From contig JAKZHN010000023.1 in NCBI GenBank assembly GCA_037179335.1, forward strand, positions 1-64,000: a stretch of 64,000 nt of DNA. Direction: 5' to 3'. The notes beneath the pieces were generated by a model. The model did no database searches, was not told the origin of the DNA, and saw only the letters and a list, made by a program, of their open reading frames with translations. Within the stretch, counting starts at the first letter, position 1. Every line of letters begins with the position of its first letter. The position numbers were made by a program, and so were the translations under genes. This DNA is from Cyclaneusma minus. Taxonomy: Eukaryota > Ascomycota > Leotiomycetes > Marthamycetales > Marthamycetaceae. Below are positions 34,617-46,258 of the stretch, one piece after another.

Positions 34617-37380
34617 TTGACCACGATGGCCTTGCCTACCACGCCTTCCGCGCCTTCTGCGCTCTCGGTGCCACCGCCTCCCATGGTGGAGCAAATGCAC
34701 AACCGAGCCCGCGCTGAGGATCGCGGTACTGAGTTTGCGGGCCTTCTTGCCCATCACCGCCGTCGTCTGGCGCGCGATCTCGCCAATGAGTCTGTGGAGT
34801 TGATTGCCTGGAGTGTCGGTCGAGCTCTCTTTGAGAGCATGGAGTGTATGATCCTCCTTCCCACATCCCACCCAGCAAAAGTGAAGCTGCTGACAGTCGT
34901 GGCCACGTACAGGGAACGTTGTTGACTACGAAACATGGAACCCCAAACCCCACACCATCGTAGCTGTGTCTTCGTCGCCTTCGGTGGCTGCCTCCCAATT
35001 GCCTCGTGCACCGGAGGAGTTGTCGGTGGGTGCCTCTTGTAGCTCAACTGCTGCCATGCGCCCTTCGATGGCCGGTGCTGCTCTCGGAAATTCTGTTTTG
35101 TCTGTCGCCAACAAGAACGTCCCAATCTCACACCCTCCGCCCAACACAGCTGGCGCCAGCCTCCTGCCTCTCTCTCAACAGCACAATTTGCCTCCATCTT
35201 CGCAGCAAATTGGTAGCCGTGTCCAGGCACCAATTGGTACTGCACTGGAAATAGCTGCTGCGGAGCGGGAGGGTCGACGCCTCTTTGTGGGAAACCTGCC
35301 TTGGGGCGCCGATCGACATGACATCGCGGCTTTCTTCCACCCATTGGAGCTGTCTGATGTTTACTTGCCGTTGGACAAACATAACAAGCCCTCCGGTTAT
35401 GGATTCATCAATGGTCTCAACAAGGCTGATGTCGCTAAGGCTATCGTATCTGTCAACGCAAGGACGCTGGGGGGTCGTTCCCTTCGGGCTCACCTTGCCG
35501 ATGCCTGCCCTAAGCCTGACTCACAGCTGGTCAGCAAGACCGCGCCATCCTCCTCATCCGCCGTCCTCATACCGCCCGGCCCTGCCCCATCTGTGGGCGC
35601 ACCCGAGATGCATCCTGCTCGCCTTTCGAACCTCAATGCCAACAGCTCTATGACCGGTACTTCTCCTGCCAGCTCTGTGCCACTTGTTCCTAACAAGACT
35701 GGCTCCAACCAGCTGCCGCTTGGCCCCACTAAGACCGGTTCCAACCAGTTACCGCTTGCCCGCAAACGGGAAGACCTGCCTGCCTCTCCCGTCCCTCCCA
35801 AGCGCGAAGGTCGTGCAAGGCAAACGTCACATGATGATCATGTGCCAGCCCGCCGTCGCTCGGCCTCGCCCAGAGCTAGCCGTGTCTATGACAGTGAGCG
35901 AGCCAGATATGAACGAGAACGAGAGGAGAGACGTGCAGATGAGTCCCGTAGAGCTGCAGAGAAGGAGTGTTCACAAGAAGACAGGCGTACACACCAGTCC
36001 CGTAAAGCCGTGGAGTATGAGAGACGCCGGCTCTTTGTTGGAAATCTGCCTGTCACAGTCACTGGAGATGTCTTAGCCGCCATGTTTGCTCCAGTGCAAG
36101 CTTATGACGTTCACATACTGACCGGTGCAATGCGGGGCTGTGGATTTGTTACATTCGCTGATTCGTCTACGGCTGCTCGCATTCTACAGGAATTCAATGC
36201 ACAGACCAGATTGGGCCGCCGCATTCGCGTGGAAATGGCTGGATACAAGGAGGTTGGCGATCACTATGAGCCGGGTGATCACTATGAGCCGGGTGATAAA
36301 TCCCAGTCTGACCATGGCCGTCTCCGGTCATCTTCTACCGCGGCAATGACCCGCGGCAACGGAGGCGGTGGACGGAGTCCTTCGGACAGGAGTCATCGGA
36401 CGATCCCGCCTACGGCCAATACACAAGTCCAGGGCCGCAAATTGTTCATTTCAAACCTCCCTGGCGATGTCACCGAGAATGAATTGCGAGGCCCCATGTT
36501 CTTGACTCCGAAGCAATTCCAGATCGCAGGGCTCGTCATCCACAGAAGACTGGGCCGTACGGCGGTTGCTTTTGCCATTGTTGTTTCAGACAGGCAGGCT
36601 AAACACGCCGCCTACTATTTGACTGGACGAAAAATCAAAGGCAGCAGTATCAAAGTTCGTGTGATGGGTCCGAACGATACGGAAGAAAACCTTGGAGACC
36701 TGAAGGCCCAGTCCCCGCAAGCCCAGATGCCCGCTGCCTCCGCCTCCGCTTCCGCCTCCGCGTTCGCTGTCCCCAAGTCCATCCCAACCAGAAAGTCTGT
36801 TGGAGTAACGACGCCTGACAAGAAGGGAAGTATCGACAGAGAGGAGCTTGCCCAGAAGCTCAAAGAACGCACCGCCATCCTAAAAGAGCGAGTCAAGACT
36901 TCCTCAAACCAGCCTGCCCCGGCCCCAGCTACCGCCCCAGTCTCTGTTAAGACTGAGAGTGAGAATGCGTTTCCCGGACCCGGTGTTTTGACTTTCTCCC
37001 CAGGCGCTGCCTCTGCCACTGCCCCAGCCTCTCTTCAGACTCGGTTCGAGAATGCGTTTCCCGAGCTCGGTCGTTTGAATTCTGTCCTAGCTGCCGCATC
37101 AGCCGCCTCCGGCTCCCGAGCTGCCGCTAAGGCTGAGACTGAGAATGCGTTTCCCAGACTCAGTCGTTTGTCTTTCACCCCAGCCGCTGCCTCCGCCGCC
37201 AAGACCAAGACTGACGCCGTGTCCGTCGGTCCTATCACTCGCGAGAAGCGAGCCAGAGAGGAGGAAGTCGACGTGGAGTATGAGAAGGATGCCAAGAAGT
37301 CTCGTGGTGAGATTCACTCGAGCAACTCCAAGACCACCGTCTCCGAGTCCGACAAGGACAAGGAGTCTAAGGCCATCTGA
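34617..37380 (+). CDS. RNA-binding protein with three RRM domains
   Basis: Exons 34617-34845 and 34913-37380 join through a 67-base phase-1 intron (donor GTATGA, branch CTGAC, acceptor TACAG), giving 898 residues. The join restores the frame: upstream reads RALFESME, downstream NVVDYETWNPKPHT. A start nine bases later (MALP) is equally possible. RRM1 is at about 198-272 (RNP2 RLFVGNLP; its RNP1 position reads SGYGFING). RRM2 is at about 448-522 (RLFVGNLP, RNP1 CGFVTF). RRM3 is at about 585-665 (KLFISNLP), with a weak RNP1. Between RRM1 and RRM2 lie a direct repeat (KTGSNQLPL twice) and an Arg/Glu-rich stretch. HYEPGD is duplicated after RRM2. The C-terminal tail holds three copies of an ENAFP-containing Ala/Pro/Thr-rich unit (about 760, 789, 820). 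Probably a nuclear mRNA-processing factor; tandem spaced RRMs resemble NONO/PSF or hnRNP types, but no orthologue is certain. Confidence 0.85.
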
Positions 37381-39219
37381 GGTTTCCGATCAGATAACTA
37401 AAACGAAGAAAACGTTGGATTTTCAGGGTCAAGACAGTTAATTATCCGGGTATCCCTGATCCTCACATGTAGCATGGTAGTTACCGTAGTGCCACGTTCT
37501 TTTTTTCTAAAGAGAAATCTGGCAGGCTACGCGTCTACCGTTAGTATGTACCACCAAATTGAAGAGAACTTCCAAAAAGAAAAAAACATTTGCTTTGCAC
37601 TCTTGTGATTGAATGTGAAGTTGTTGAGGGACGTAGGTGCTTGACATTGGGAAGGTCTAGCTAAGGCCAGCTCTTATGGAGCTGGGGATGGCGCTAACAA
37701 AGGAGCTAGTGCTGCTGCCTGATATGGCAGGCTGACAGAAGTGAACCCGATTGTTATGTTTCAATCTGCGGTCGGAGAAACTTTGAAAGTGAGCCAAAGT
37801 CTCCCAGCAACATCCTCTGTCACTGGTGCCTAAGTATAAGCAGTTCCGTGAACCCCTTCTACTTCACTCTCCAAGCTGGTGATGGTTCTCGAAACTTGCG
37901 ATACCTATGGAGAACATGGGCAGCTCGAATAATTTGGACATAAATTAGAAAAGGCAATTAGGAGTTTGCGTTCAGACCTGAATGTTCGTGCATAGGTACT
38001 GAGTGGGACGTATGTCTGATGAAAGTGACTAAGATGTTAATGAGCTGTTGGCTGCTTTCTGAGTGAACTGGTGATAGCTGAGACGTACAATGGCGAGCGG
38101 AGTGATGAGCGTGTTGTCGATAAGCCGACGGCAGTGACGAGAGCTGGCAACAGATCAACGCAGCCCTGAGAGAGCTTGACTGGGTGTTTTTTTCGTGTTG
38201 AGTATTGACCTTTCCCACTGTCTTTGTTATGCTGCCGGCATTGCTGTTGATTGCTGTCGCATGGTCTTGCAGGATTGGATCATTCGGGCGAATGGCATCA
38301 ACGTCCGTGATCTTGTCTCGTACAAACACAAAATCAGAATCTGATAGCTCCAGAGACTAGTCAAAGAATCTGTGGTTTTGGCCGCGCCAGTCGCTCTTTG
38401 CGACAAGGTTTTGACTCTCACAGAAGACTTGGGGGTTTCAAAGGATGTTTAAATAGCAATCCCTCCACCTTGTGACCTTACAAGCCATCTAGAGCGATTC
38501 GTATCCCCTCAGTACAGCAAGCTGCAGCTTAGAGACTCAGAAACCAGAAAGGTAGGTGGTTCGCATCACGTGGCATTTCCCTGACTAAGCTTCAGCTTCA
38601 CAAGCTCCTACAATCTATATAAACTTGCTCTAATGCCCAATCTCTTGTGTTTTCCAAGGAAGCCAAACAACTGGAAGACCCCCTACGAACATCTGCCATC
38701 TGGCTAAGATCCATGAGGCGAGATTTCGCGTCAGCAAATTCACAGGCCTGATTTCTGCTTTCATGATTCCAAGTCCTGAATTTCGCTTTGTGAGTGCCGA
38801 TGATGCATAAGCATAAGATATTCTTCATCCAACACTGTCGGCACCCAACGGCTGCTACTGTTAGATATGCTTCTCGCCATCGGCGTCATTTTGTTGTCAT
38901 TTTATCTGTCGTGCTGCTGTCGACGCGGCTCTACAATTCTTGTATCTGTTAGTGTAAAAGCACAGGCGCGTCTTCTAATGATCTCTGAACTTCTATAACT
39001 ACCTACACATACCCCTCTCAGTTTCGCTTATACCCCCTAAAAGATCAATATCAACGCATGTGTTGCACCACGTCTACCATCCAATTGGTACCCATAACAT
39101 AGGCTGTTGTTTCCTCCTGATAGCTCTTCGTACCCATGACCGTCCTTATATGGTCTAGCTCCTCACATGCAAAAAGAAAAAAGAGCGAGAAAGTGATCAA
39201 AAATCAATGTATTGCAAGG
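37381..39219. other. 1.8-kb intergenic region
   Basis: 3' side of the RRM gene, then anonymous balanced DNA. Minus frames of 123 codons (37958-38329) and 76 codons (38598-38828) have no domain or signal peptide. Nothing further recognised. Confidence 0.4.
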
Positions 39220-39362
39220 CACAGCTAGCGAAGCTAGCTCCAGCCACCGGGGTTTTTTTCTCACATAATATAATTATATTGTGGTGTATAAAAGAGCTCA
39301 CGTGACGTCTAGCAAGGCTAGAAACGAGCGCGTGAGGGCTGGAGCTGGCTTGACCGGCTGTG
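39220..39362. mobile_element. Probable 143-bp inverted-repeat element (MITE-like)
   Basis: The left end reads CACAGCTAGCGAAGCTAGCT then CCAGCC. The right end, reverse-complemented, reads CACAGCCGGTCAAGCCAGCT then CCAGCC. That gives arms of about 26 bases with five mismatches, mostly C/T or G/A. The centre is A+T-rich with a TATAAAAG. No clear target duplication is visible. A GCTCCAG/CTGGAGC motif also occurs in hairpins inside both A+T-rich blocks (2217-2276 and 59170-59190), so they may be related. Confidence 0.4.
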
Positions 39363-39498
39363 AGCTATATAAAAAGCGAACTAAACTAGAACTAAGCTAT
39401 ATAGGGTGGGTAGGGAGGAAAAACTAAAGCCGCAGCTAACGAATATCTCTGCCTTAAAGCTGTAGAAGCTGGCGCTGCAGAGATTTTCGTAATTAAGG

Positions 39499-39914
39499 TG
39501 TTGTGAATGGCCCATGGGAGCCCCACTGGCTAAGCGACGCACCCTGGTCACCCCACTGGCCGCCTCAACCACGTGACCGGTCAGCTGCCTCCTCACCACC
39601 ATATAACCACATCATTTATACCTGTGCCTTGAGTCATCACGGGTGGCCTTGCACCTAAGCGACTACTAACCGAGCTAGCAATTCTTGGAGACTGCTAGAG
39701 AATGCTATCATCTTCGAAAGATACCGTACTCAAGGTATATAAACCCCGAGCAGGACCTTCTAATCTTGCTCCCCAAATAGTGTGGAGATCCGGATCCTCC
39801 CCAAATTAATGGATTTGAATTAATCCACTATCTTTCGACTTATACCCACAGGGCGCACAAGCAACAAGCGGATATTTTATTGTCCTGCCTTACTGCTAAA
39901 CTAGTAGTTACACA
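39499..39914 (+). repeat. Possible solo LTR
   Basis: This 416-base stretch starts TGTTGTGAATGGCCC and ends AGTTACACA. It has a TATATAAACCCC box at 39737 and a polypurine/pyrimidine character compatible with a fungal LTR. No 5-base target duplication is visible at the assumed ends, and no internal retroelement region lies beside it. Alternatively it is the outermost, most diverged member of the TATA-unit array that starts next to it. Confidence 0.35.
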
Positions 39915-42520
39915 TTCTTTCAACGGCCAGCTACACACGCCTTTGAAGCATCTCACTTGAAGAATCTAGCAGGCTCTGTCGCGTGTAAGCTGCCGTCGAA
40001 AAACTTGCTCTACCATTGACTGTGAGAACAACTGCTGGCAAACTTCAAGCCAAGCCCTTCTCACAAGACATGGCGTTTTCGTTTCCCTTCTCCTGAGAGT
40101 TCTTTCCTATCTTGAAAATAGAGCCAAGAACCTATTACACTTTCTAAGTATCTCAAAGAGCGAATCGCACTCTCCAGCAATCGTTATTGGCACTGTATTC
40201 ATGCTTTCTCATACGTTTTCACACCCACTACCTCGTCCTATTATACCCGTAGGCTTCAGCGACCACCCACCTGCTCACTTAAAGCATCTAGTCATGTGCC
40301 GACATGAAGTCCCGCAGTCATTTGACTATATAAGACCTCGCCATCGCACTCTCAACCTGCCCTTTCAAGAACATTTTCCTTCGGCGGCATGTGCTACGAG
40401 CAGACACACTCAGTGATCCCCCGCACAAAGGCTTGAGTACCATGTTCTTTCCGCAACTATCCACAAACGCTTCTGTAAGCATGTGAAAGCAATAGTCTAG
40501 CAGTCGTTGTAGCTTCAGAACTTGCAAATCGCCGTCGAGATACTTCACTACCGTCAAGCCATAAAACTGCTGTTGCTAGGAAATGACCCGTTGTCCGCTT
40601 CCATGTTTATTTCATGTCGAGGTCACCCTTCATTCGCTTCTGCAGATATCTCACTAAGTAGTTTCTGCCAGCGCAGTCTTTGGATTGGCGACATTCCCTT
40701 GGTGGACAAGCGAGATGCCTCGAGAGACCCAAGTAATTAATTATTCTCTTAACTGTTTCCAGTGTCAGTACCTCATCCTTTAATACCCGTATCTTGTGAC
40801 ATTAGTAATCACTGACCTGCTGACCTCCAAAATAGCTGCTTTACATGTAGTTGTCTTGGCATCTCGCAGTCCTTTGGTCCTTCAGGCTCTTCGCTATATA
40901 AATCCCAATCATATCCATTGGCTTCGATATCATCGCACCACCACTGCGAATCAATCAGAATATTAGGATTCGAGCGGGAAACAGACCAATCAACCTCGAC
41001 AACCCTCTGCGCACGGTGACTCTCAAGCAACAGTAGACGAAGGTACATGGAATATTGCAGGCGGAAGCAACGAGGACCACAAGAGAAGAGCATGTTTCTA
41101 CCCTCAATCTAAGGTAAGCTAGCTGCCTAGCTCTCTATCAATCAATTCCTCGCAAGCGACCACCGAAACATACATCCACAGTTCCTCGCCAAACTGAGCT
41201 CACCGCCACGATGCTGAGCTGCTGTCGACGAAATTCTCCTGTTGCCCGTTCCACCAATTGACACCGAGTCCAGTGAATATTTCCTCTTACCAGCGTCCTC
41301 ATTCACAAGCCAGCCCGTGTCAGCTGCCTTCAAAAACTATATAAACACCGGCTAACCTCTTGACTTTGCTCCTCTAAACAAGAACCAGAAAGAAGCATAT
41401 GCTATCTCTGATGATGTGATTGCGGGAGCCAAGTCGCAACAAAGGGCAATGCCAGAATGCCAGAATGCCAGACATTTCATTCTTTTACCGAGCTTCCCAA
41501 TCTGCTCATCTTCCCGAATGCCAGCTTGTAATTGTATACAAGTAAAAATTCGGCATGCATGCGAGGAGTCTGGACATCATCTTCGCCAGCTGCTACTGCT
41601 GCTGGCACCATACTTATCTGCCGACAATAGACCAAGCCACCGTCGCAACACCCCGCAAGTGTCAGACCATGCCTCTCGCCTTCCGTCCCATCAGACCATC
41701 ATCTACAAAAATACGATTCCCATTGCTTGCAGCCAGCCAACCAACCCGAGCCCCACGCTCACCCATTTCGAGACGAGACTCAAAGCTGCATTCTGCGACG
41801 TCTCCACGGTCGAGGAATTTCCAACCATTCAGGGAACATACGCGTCTGACTTTTCTTGCTCCTTTTCACAGTCAGAAGCTCTGCTTTCATACCTGTGCCA
41901 GTTTGAGCTCTGGAGATCTCAGTCACGTGTTCTAGGGTGAGAGTCAGCCATAGATTAACACGGATACGTCTCCACGATCGAGAAATACCCAGTCACAAGG
42001 ACCGAGGTTGCTCAAATCGCTTTACGAGCGTATTGTTTCTTAGGTACTGTTTTCCACAGTCAGAAGCCCTGATTTTATACCAATACCAGTTATCTCGGCG
42101 TCAGGGTCATGTGCTCTAAGATGATGATCAGCCTTGGATACGTAGTACGTATAAAAGAAAACTATTTTACCCTGCTGCATCCAATCCTGTCACCTACTGT
42201 CGAAAAATGAAGCCGCTGTCGCAACAGCTTGCAACTCTCGGATCAAACCTTTCGTCTTCGAGTGCAGCATGGTACCAATTACCAACAATTCAATTCCGTT
42301 CCTTAGAGCCAGCCCTCCCACGCTTACGCATATTGAGTCGAGATGCAAAACTGACAACGTCTCCAAGCTCGAGGATTTTCCAGCCATGACAGCAACAAAT
42401 GCCTATAGATCTTCTTGCTGTTTTCCACAGTAAGAAGCCTTCCTTTTATACCTATGCCAGTGTAAGATCTGGGAGTTTTGGTCACGTGATACGGGTGAGG
42501 ATCTCTAAGCTCGCTCGCGT
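39915..42520 (+). repeat. Diverged 5' part of the left TATA-unit array
   Basis: This stretch holds scattered, more divergent relatives of the units at 42990-45430. TATA boxes occur at 40327, 40895 and 41338. CTGCCGTCGA or CTGCTGTCGAC motifs occur at 39990 and 41218. A second subfamily appears three times: at about 41790-41940, 41960-42120 and 42350-42505. Its shared elements are GTCTCCA, CACAGTCAGAAGC, a TTTATACC-like TATA variant, ATGCCAGT and GGTCACGTG (or GGTCATGTG). A GCTGTCGCAACA-type motif occurs near 41640 and 42212. The motif CCAGAATG is repeated in tandem at 41450-41472. No frame is conserved with confidence. The stretch lacks any recognisable gene. Confidence 0.6.
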
Positions 42521-42989
42521 TAATTGTGGCTAATATACGGTAAGCATACTTCCCTCTCCTGTCTAAGTGGGAGCAGAGGGTGTATGTACGTAATGGCTTG
42601 CCTAGTTCTCTTCAGATACCCGGAGTAAGGTTAAAGGGGGTCCAGGTGGAGAGAGTAGCTCCAAGTGAGGGAAGTGCACCAAAAGCTTGCACAGGTAGAA
42701 GTTCTCACCGACACGTTGCTGAGGTCTCATTGCTCGTATACTAACAAAGCAGATAATACCAGCACAAGCTAATGAACATTTTCGTTCTCTTCTCTGAAGC
42801 TAGGCAGTTCCGGAACACCTATCCAATTCTGCGGCAAAAGCTGGGGTAGTCTTACATTAATTTCGAGCATTCTGATCATGAAGTCTACCACCGATTTCAC
42901 CAGCTGTTATCTACAGGAGTGGTCTGTCGCCAAAACCACGACTCCATTGCGGGCGCGCATGGTCACTCCCAAAGAGAAGATCCTGCCTC

Positions 42990-45430
42990 AAAAAAAGCAT
43001 ATAAACTCCCACTATGCGCCTCGAGTTCGCTTCTCCAGACAATAAAAGTTTGGCAGAGGACAGAACTGACGCTGTTCTTTCGTCAACTTGAATCATGGTG
43101 GCTTGTTTCAGATGGGCTTGAAACATCCTAATTGGTAAATATGGCCGGTTTCGCGAGCTACTGTTGGAATACGCACTCTACCGCCGTAAGGTACTCATAG
43201 CGTTTTATTAGTAGAGAATCTCCCGTTATCCGCTGGCTTCCAAAACCATATAAGGCCATGCCTGCGCCTTGACTTCTCTTTTTCGAGCAGCATTATCTGA
43301 GATCAAGAAGGATTACTTGAGACATGGAAGTTGAGCGCAGCAGCACAGCAGTGCAAGAAGCAGAATATTCGGTTTCCGAATCTTCCATTCGAGGATCAAA
43401 ACCGCATGTCTGATATGCACCGGAAGTATCCTGACCCTGAATTTGAATTATCCAGCCGTCAATCATGTGAGCTGCTGTCGACAAAGCTGTTTGCCGCCAC
43501 CTCCACGTTTTCGCACCTATTCTAGCCAGATGTTGCCGTTTGCCACTTTTCGGGGCCCGATGATTTATCATTGGACTTTGACTGCGACAGAGTAGGAGCA
43601 GCAAACTATATAAACCCCTACGCTGCCCCCAGACTTTCCTTCTCAAAGCGTGGGAGGCATCGTCAGGAATTGAGGCGAATTACAAGACAGTCCAGTCGAC
43701 ACGTGCCTGATTATTCCATTTGACATTCAAGGAAATCTCCCGCTTCATACATGCAACTGAAGCATTTCGATCCACTGATGCAGCAGCCTTCATACTTCAT
43801 GAGGCTAAGCTGTCACCGAAGAACCTGGTCTGCTACCGGTTCCATAATTTCGTACTCAGCCCAGTGGACCAGCAAGCATTCTTTGCCACCACTCCTCGAT
43901 AGTGCGATGTAGGAGCCAGAGCCCTCCCTGCTTGAAACTGTATAAACCCCCACCCTGTCCCTTAAATTTTGCTTCTTCAAGAGAGATACAGAGATCAACT
44001 CGAAGCACTTGAAACCAGTTCCAAGACAGTGCAGGAAACACATGCCCGTTTTTTGCAACTGAATTCTAAAGGCCACTTATTCAGTCCAACTCCAGTAGAT
44101 ATCCGTAAACGTGTTGAAAGCATTTTGATAACAGATGTTAAATCAACGTAGCATAACCTGTTGTCCCACCTTATAGGCTGCTGTCGATGAAGCCATCTAG
44201 GTATCGTTACATTGACCACTTCACTCCCATTCCCGCAAATGTTGCCGATTGCCACTTTCCAGAGCTCAATTCGTGAGCTGGACAGTCTTGAGATTAGGTC
44301 CCAAAGCTATATAAACCCCACCCCGCCCCTACACTTTTCTTCTCTAGAGAAGCCAAAGATGGACCTCGCAATGTTATGCATCTCCAGGAATCAGTTGAAA
44401 GACAGTGCAGGAAACACACATCCGGTCTTTGCAGTTATTTCAATGGCCCCTTGTCCGTGTCAACTCCAACAGGTAATCTTATTTGTATTGGAAGCGTCTT
44501 GGTTCTTGGAGATAAATCGAGCAAACTTCAGGCCTTCGGTGCTGCTTTCGACAAAGATAGTTTGCCGCCACATCCACGCTTTCTCACGTAGCCCGATAAA
44601 TTTTGCCGATCCCCACTTTTCAGAGCTCAAGTGATAAGCTGGATGGAGAGTGCCAGGATAAGGTCAGAAGCTATACATATCCTACTCTACCCTCTCCCAA
44701 TTTGCTTTTCCAAGCAAAGCAGACGTCTATGAAACCCACCTCACCTATGACTGGTTCCCAAACTTGAAACTCAAGGCCGACTTTCCGTACCTACATCCAC
44801 TGTAACAGGAAGTCGTATATCTCACCATAGAACCTTCAAGTTGCATCTAGCGAATGTCAGACCTTCTAAGCTGCTGTCGACAAAGACTGTTTCTCGCCAT
44901 ATCCAGGAATTCTACCCCTATCCTAGTAAAGGTTCCCAATCGCCATGCGTCAGTGATGTGACTCAGGGCCGCAGTGTCAGGCTGGACTCCAAAAACTATA
45001 TAAAGCCCTCCCCTCCTCCCCCTCTTTCTTTCTCCAAGCAAAAGGTTAAGACATAAAGCGTCCACTTGAAACAAGCTAAAGACCGTACAGAAAACGCGTT
45101 CCTGTGTTTGCATTCGAACCTGGAGGTCACTTGTTCGTGCCAGCTTTCGTCAAGTACCCTAGTCGTAACCGTATTGGTACTCTAGAAGCAACATGCTCCT
45201 TCCAGCTGGATTTAGCGAACATCAGATCATGTAACCCGCTGTCAACAAAGCCACCTGCCCCCATCCCCACCCATTTGTACCCATCCTAGTAAATCCCACC
45301 GATCGCCAAATATCAGTGCCCTTACTCAGAGCCGCATTACTAGACCGAAGTACAAAAATCTACCTATATAAAGGCCCAGCGCCCCCCTCCGCTTTCCTCC
45401 TCCAAGCAAATTCGCAACCTGAACGCCTTT
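42990..45430 (+). repeat. Core of the left array: direct repeats of about 325-370 bp, each with a TATA box
   Basis: TATA boxes (CTATATAAACCCC and variants) stand at 42999, 43248, 43607, 43941, 44308, 44672, 44997 and 45365. From 43248 on the spacing is 359, 334, 367, 364, 325 and 368. Each is followed by a C/T-rich stretch and TTCTCCAAGCAAAG. In several units CAGTGCAGGAAACACA lies about 90-100 bases later. About 230-240 bases after the box comes GCTGCTGTCGACAAAG (43471, 43806 variant, 44177, 44541, 44870, 45238) with GCCGCCACATCCACGC, then GCCGATCGCCACTTTTCAGA before the next box. Units are diverged but collinear. They look like tandem copies of a short RNA polymerase II-type transcription unit or its remains. 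No conserved ATG-initiated frame is evident, so an RNA, peptide or purely promoter-like repeat all remain possible. Confidence 0.8.
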
Positions 45431-46258
45431 GATGGTCATCTCAAACACAACGCAAGGACAGACAAGCCCAGTCCAACTCTGCTCTCGCACTTGAAGTTCA
45501 TAACCACATATCCGCACCACTGACCAGGAGCCAGCGCAACCATAGGTACATGTGTCTTCCAGCGACTTGATCCAGTATCCACGAGCCTAGCAAATCCCAC
45601 GCCCTATTGTCGAGAAACTGCTCCTATTGTCGACAGCTAGCCCTACTGTCGCCAAAACCCAATCCCATCCGTCTCCAAAGCGCAGCATAGCACTTTATTC
45701 TTTCCAGCAAGTTCAGCTGTTCCCAGTCTAGCATATCCCAGAGATAGGTACCTAGGTAGTCTCGCTCTTCCACCAATTAGTCTTCCACCAGGTGAAGTCA
45801 TATATGCGACGAAGTTGACTAGTAAATTTCTTGACGGTCTCCGCATCCAGCCCCCTCTCCTTTTATACCCATTACCTCTTGCCAAGCCTGACTCAACACC
45901 ACTAAGCTCCGACTTCGGAGTCCTAGGCAGCTGACATATCAGGCCCGTGACTTCCCCTGTATTGCAAGAGGATAGGGGTCATAACACCCAGGGCATCATG
46001 TCTCACAGTCGCAGCAGATCATCTTATTCATCTCAACCAAGGAATCCGAACCATCTGAAAAGTCTCTCATTCGTGACTAAAGCTTTCTCTAACACCCAAA
46101 GCGAAACATAATCCAATAACAAACCTGAACGCCGCCACAATGCATACGCGCAAGGCCCCGCGCTCGAGTCTTCCTCCCTCCCGCAAAGTTGTACACACTC
46201 GTCCCGTTTCATTTCGAATTCCTTTGCTTGAATAGCCCCACGCTCAGTCACACCCCCA
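45431..46258. other. 3' edge of the left array and downstream region of the Ptm1-type gene
   Basis: CTATTGTCGACAGC and related motifs recur at about 45605-45655, and a CTTTTATACCC TATA variant at 45860, so the array fades out here. 45900-46258 is the 3' side of the minus-strand gene ending at 46259. No gene seen. Confidence 0.45.

Noticed and set aside
34392..35344. Arg-rich minus-strand frames near the RRM gene start
   Set aside because: Antisense to exon 1 and the start of exon 2, where the plus-strand splice restores a long frame with RRMs.
37958..38421. Minus-strand frames of 123 and 64 codons
   Set aside because: They overlap in different frames without splice signals, domains or a signal peptide.
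41450..41472. Short tandem CCAGAATG repeats considered as a CRISPR-like array
   Set aside because: Unit of about 8 bases without spacers in a eukaryotic context; simple microsatellite only.
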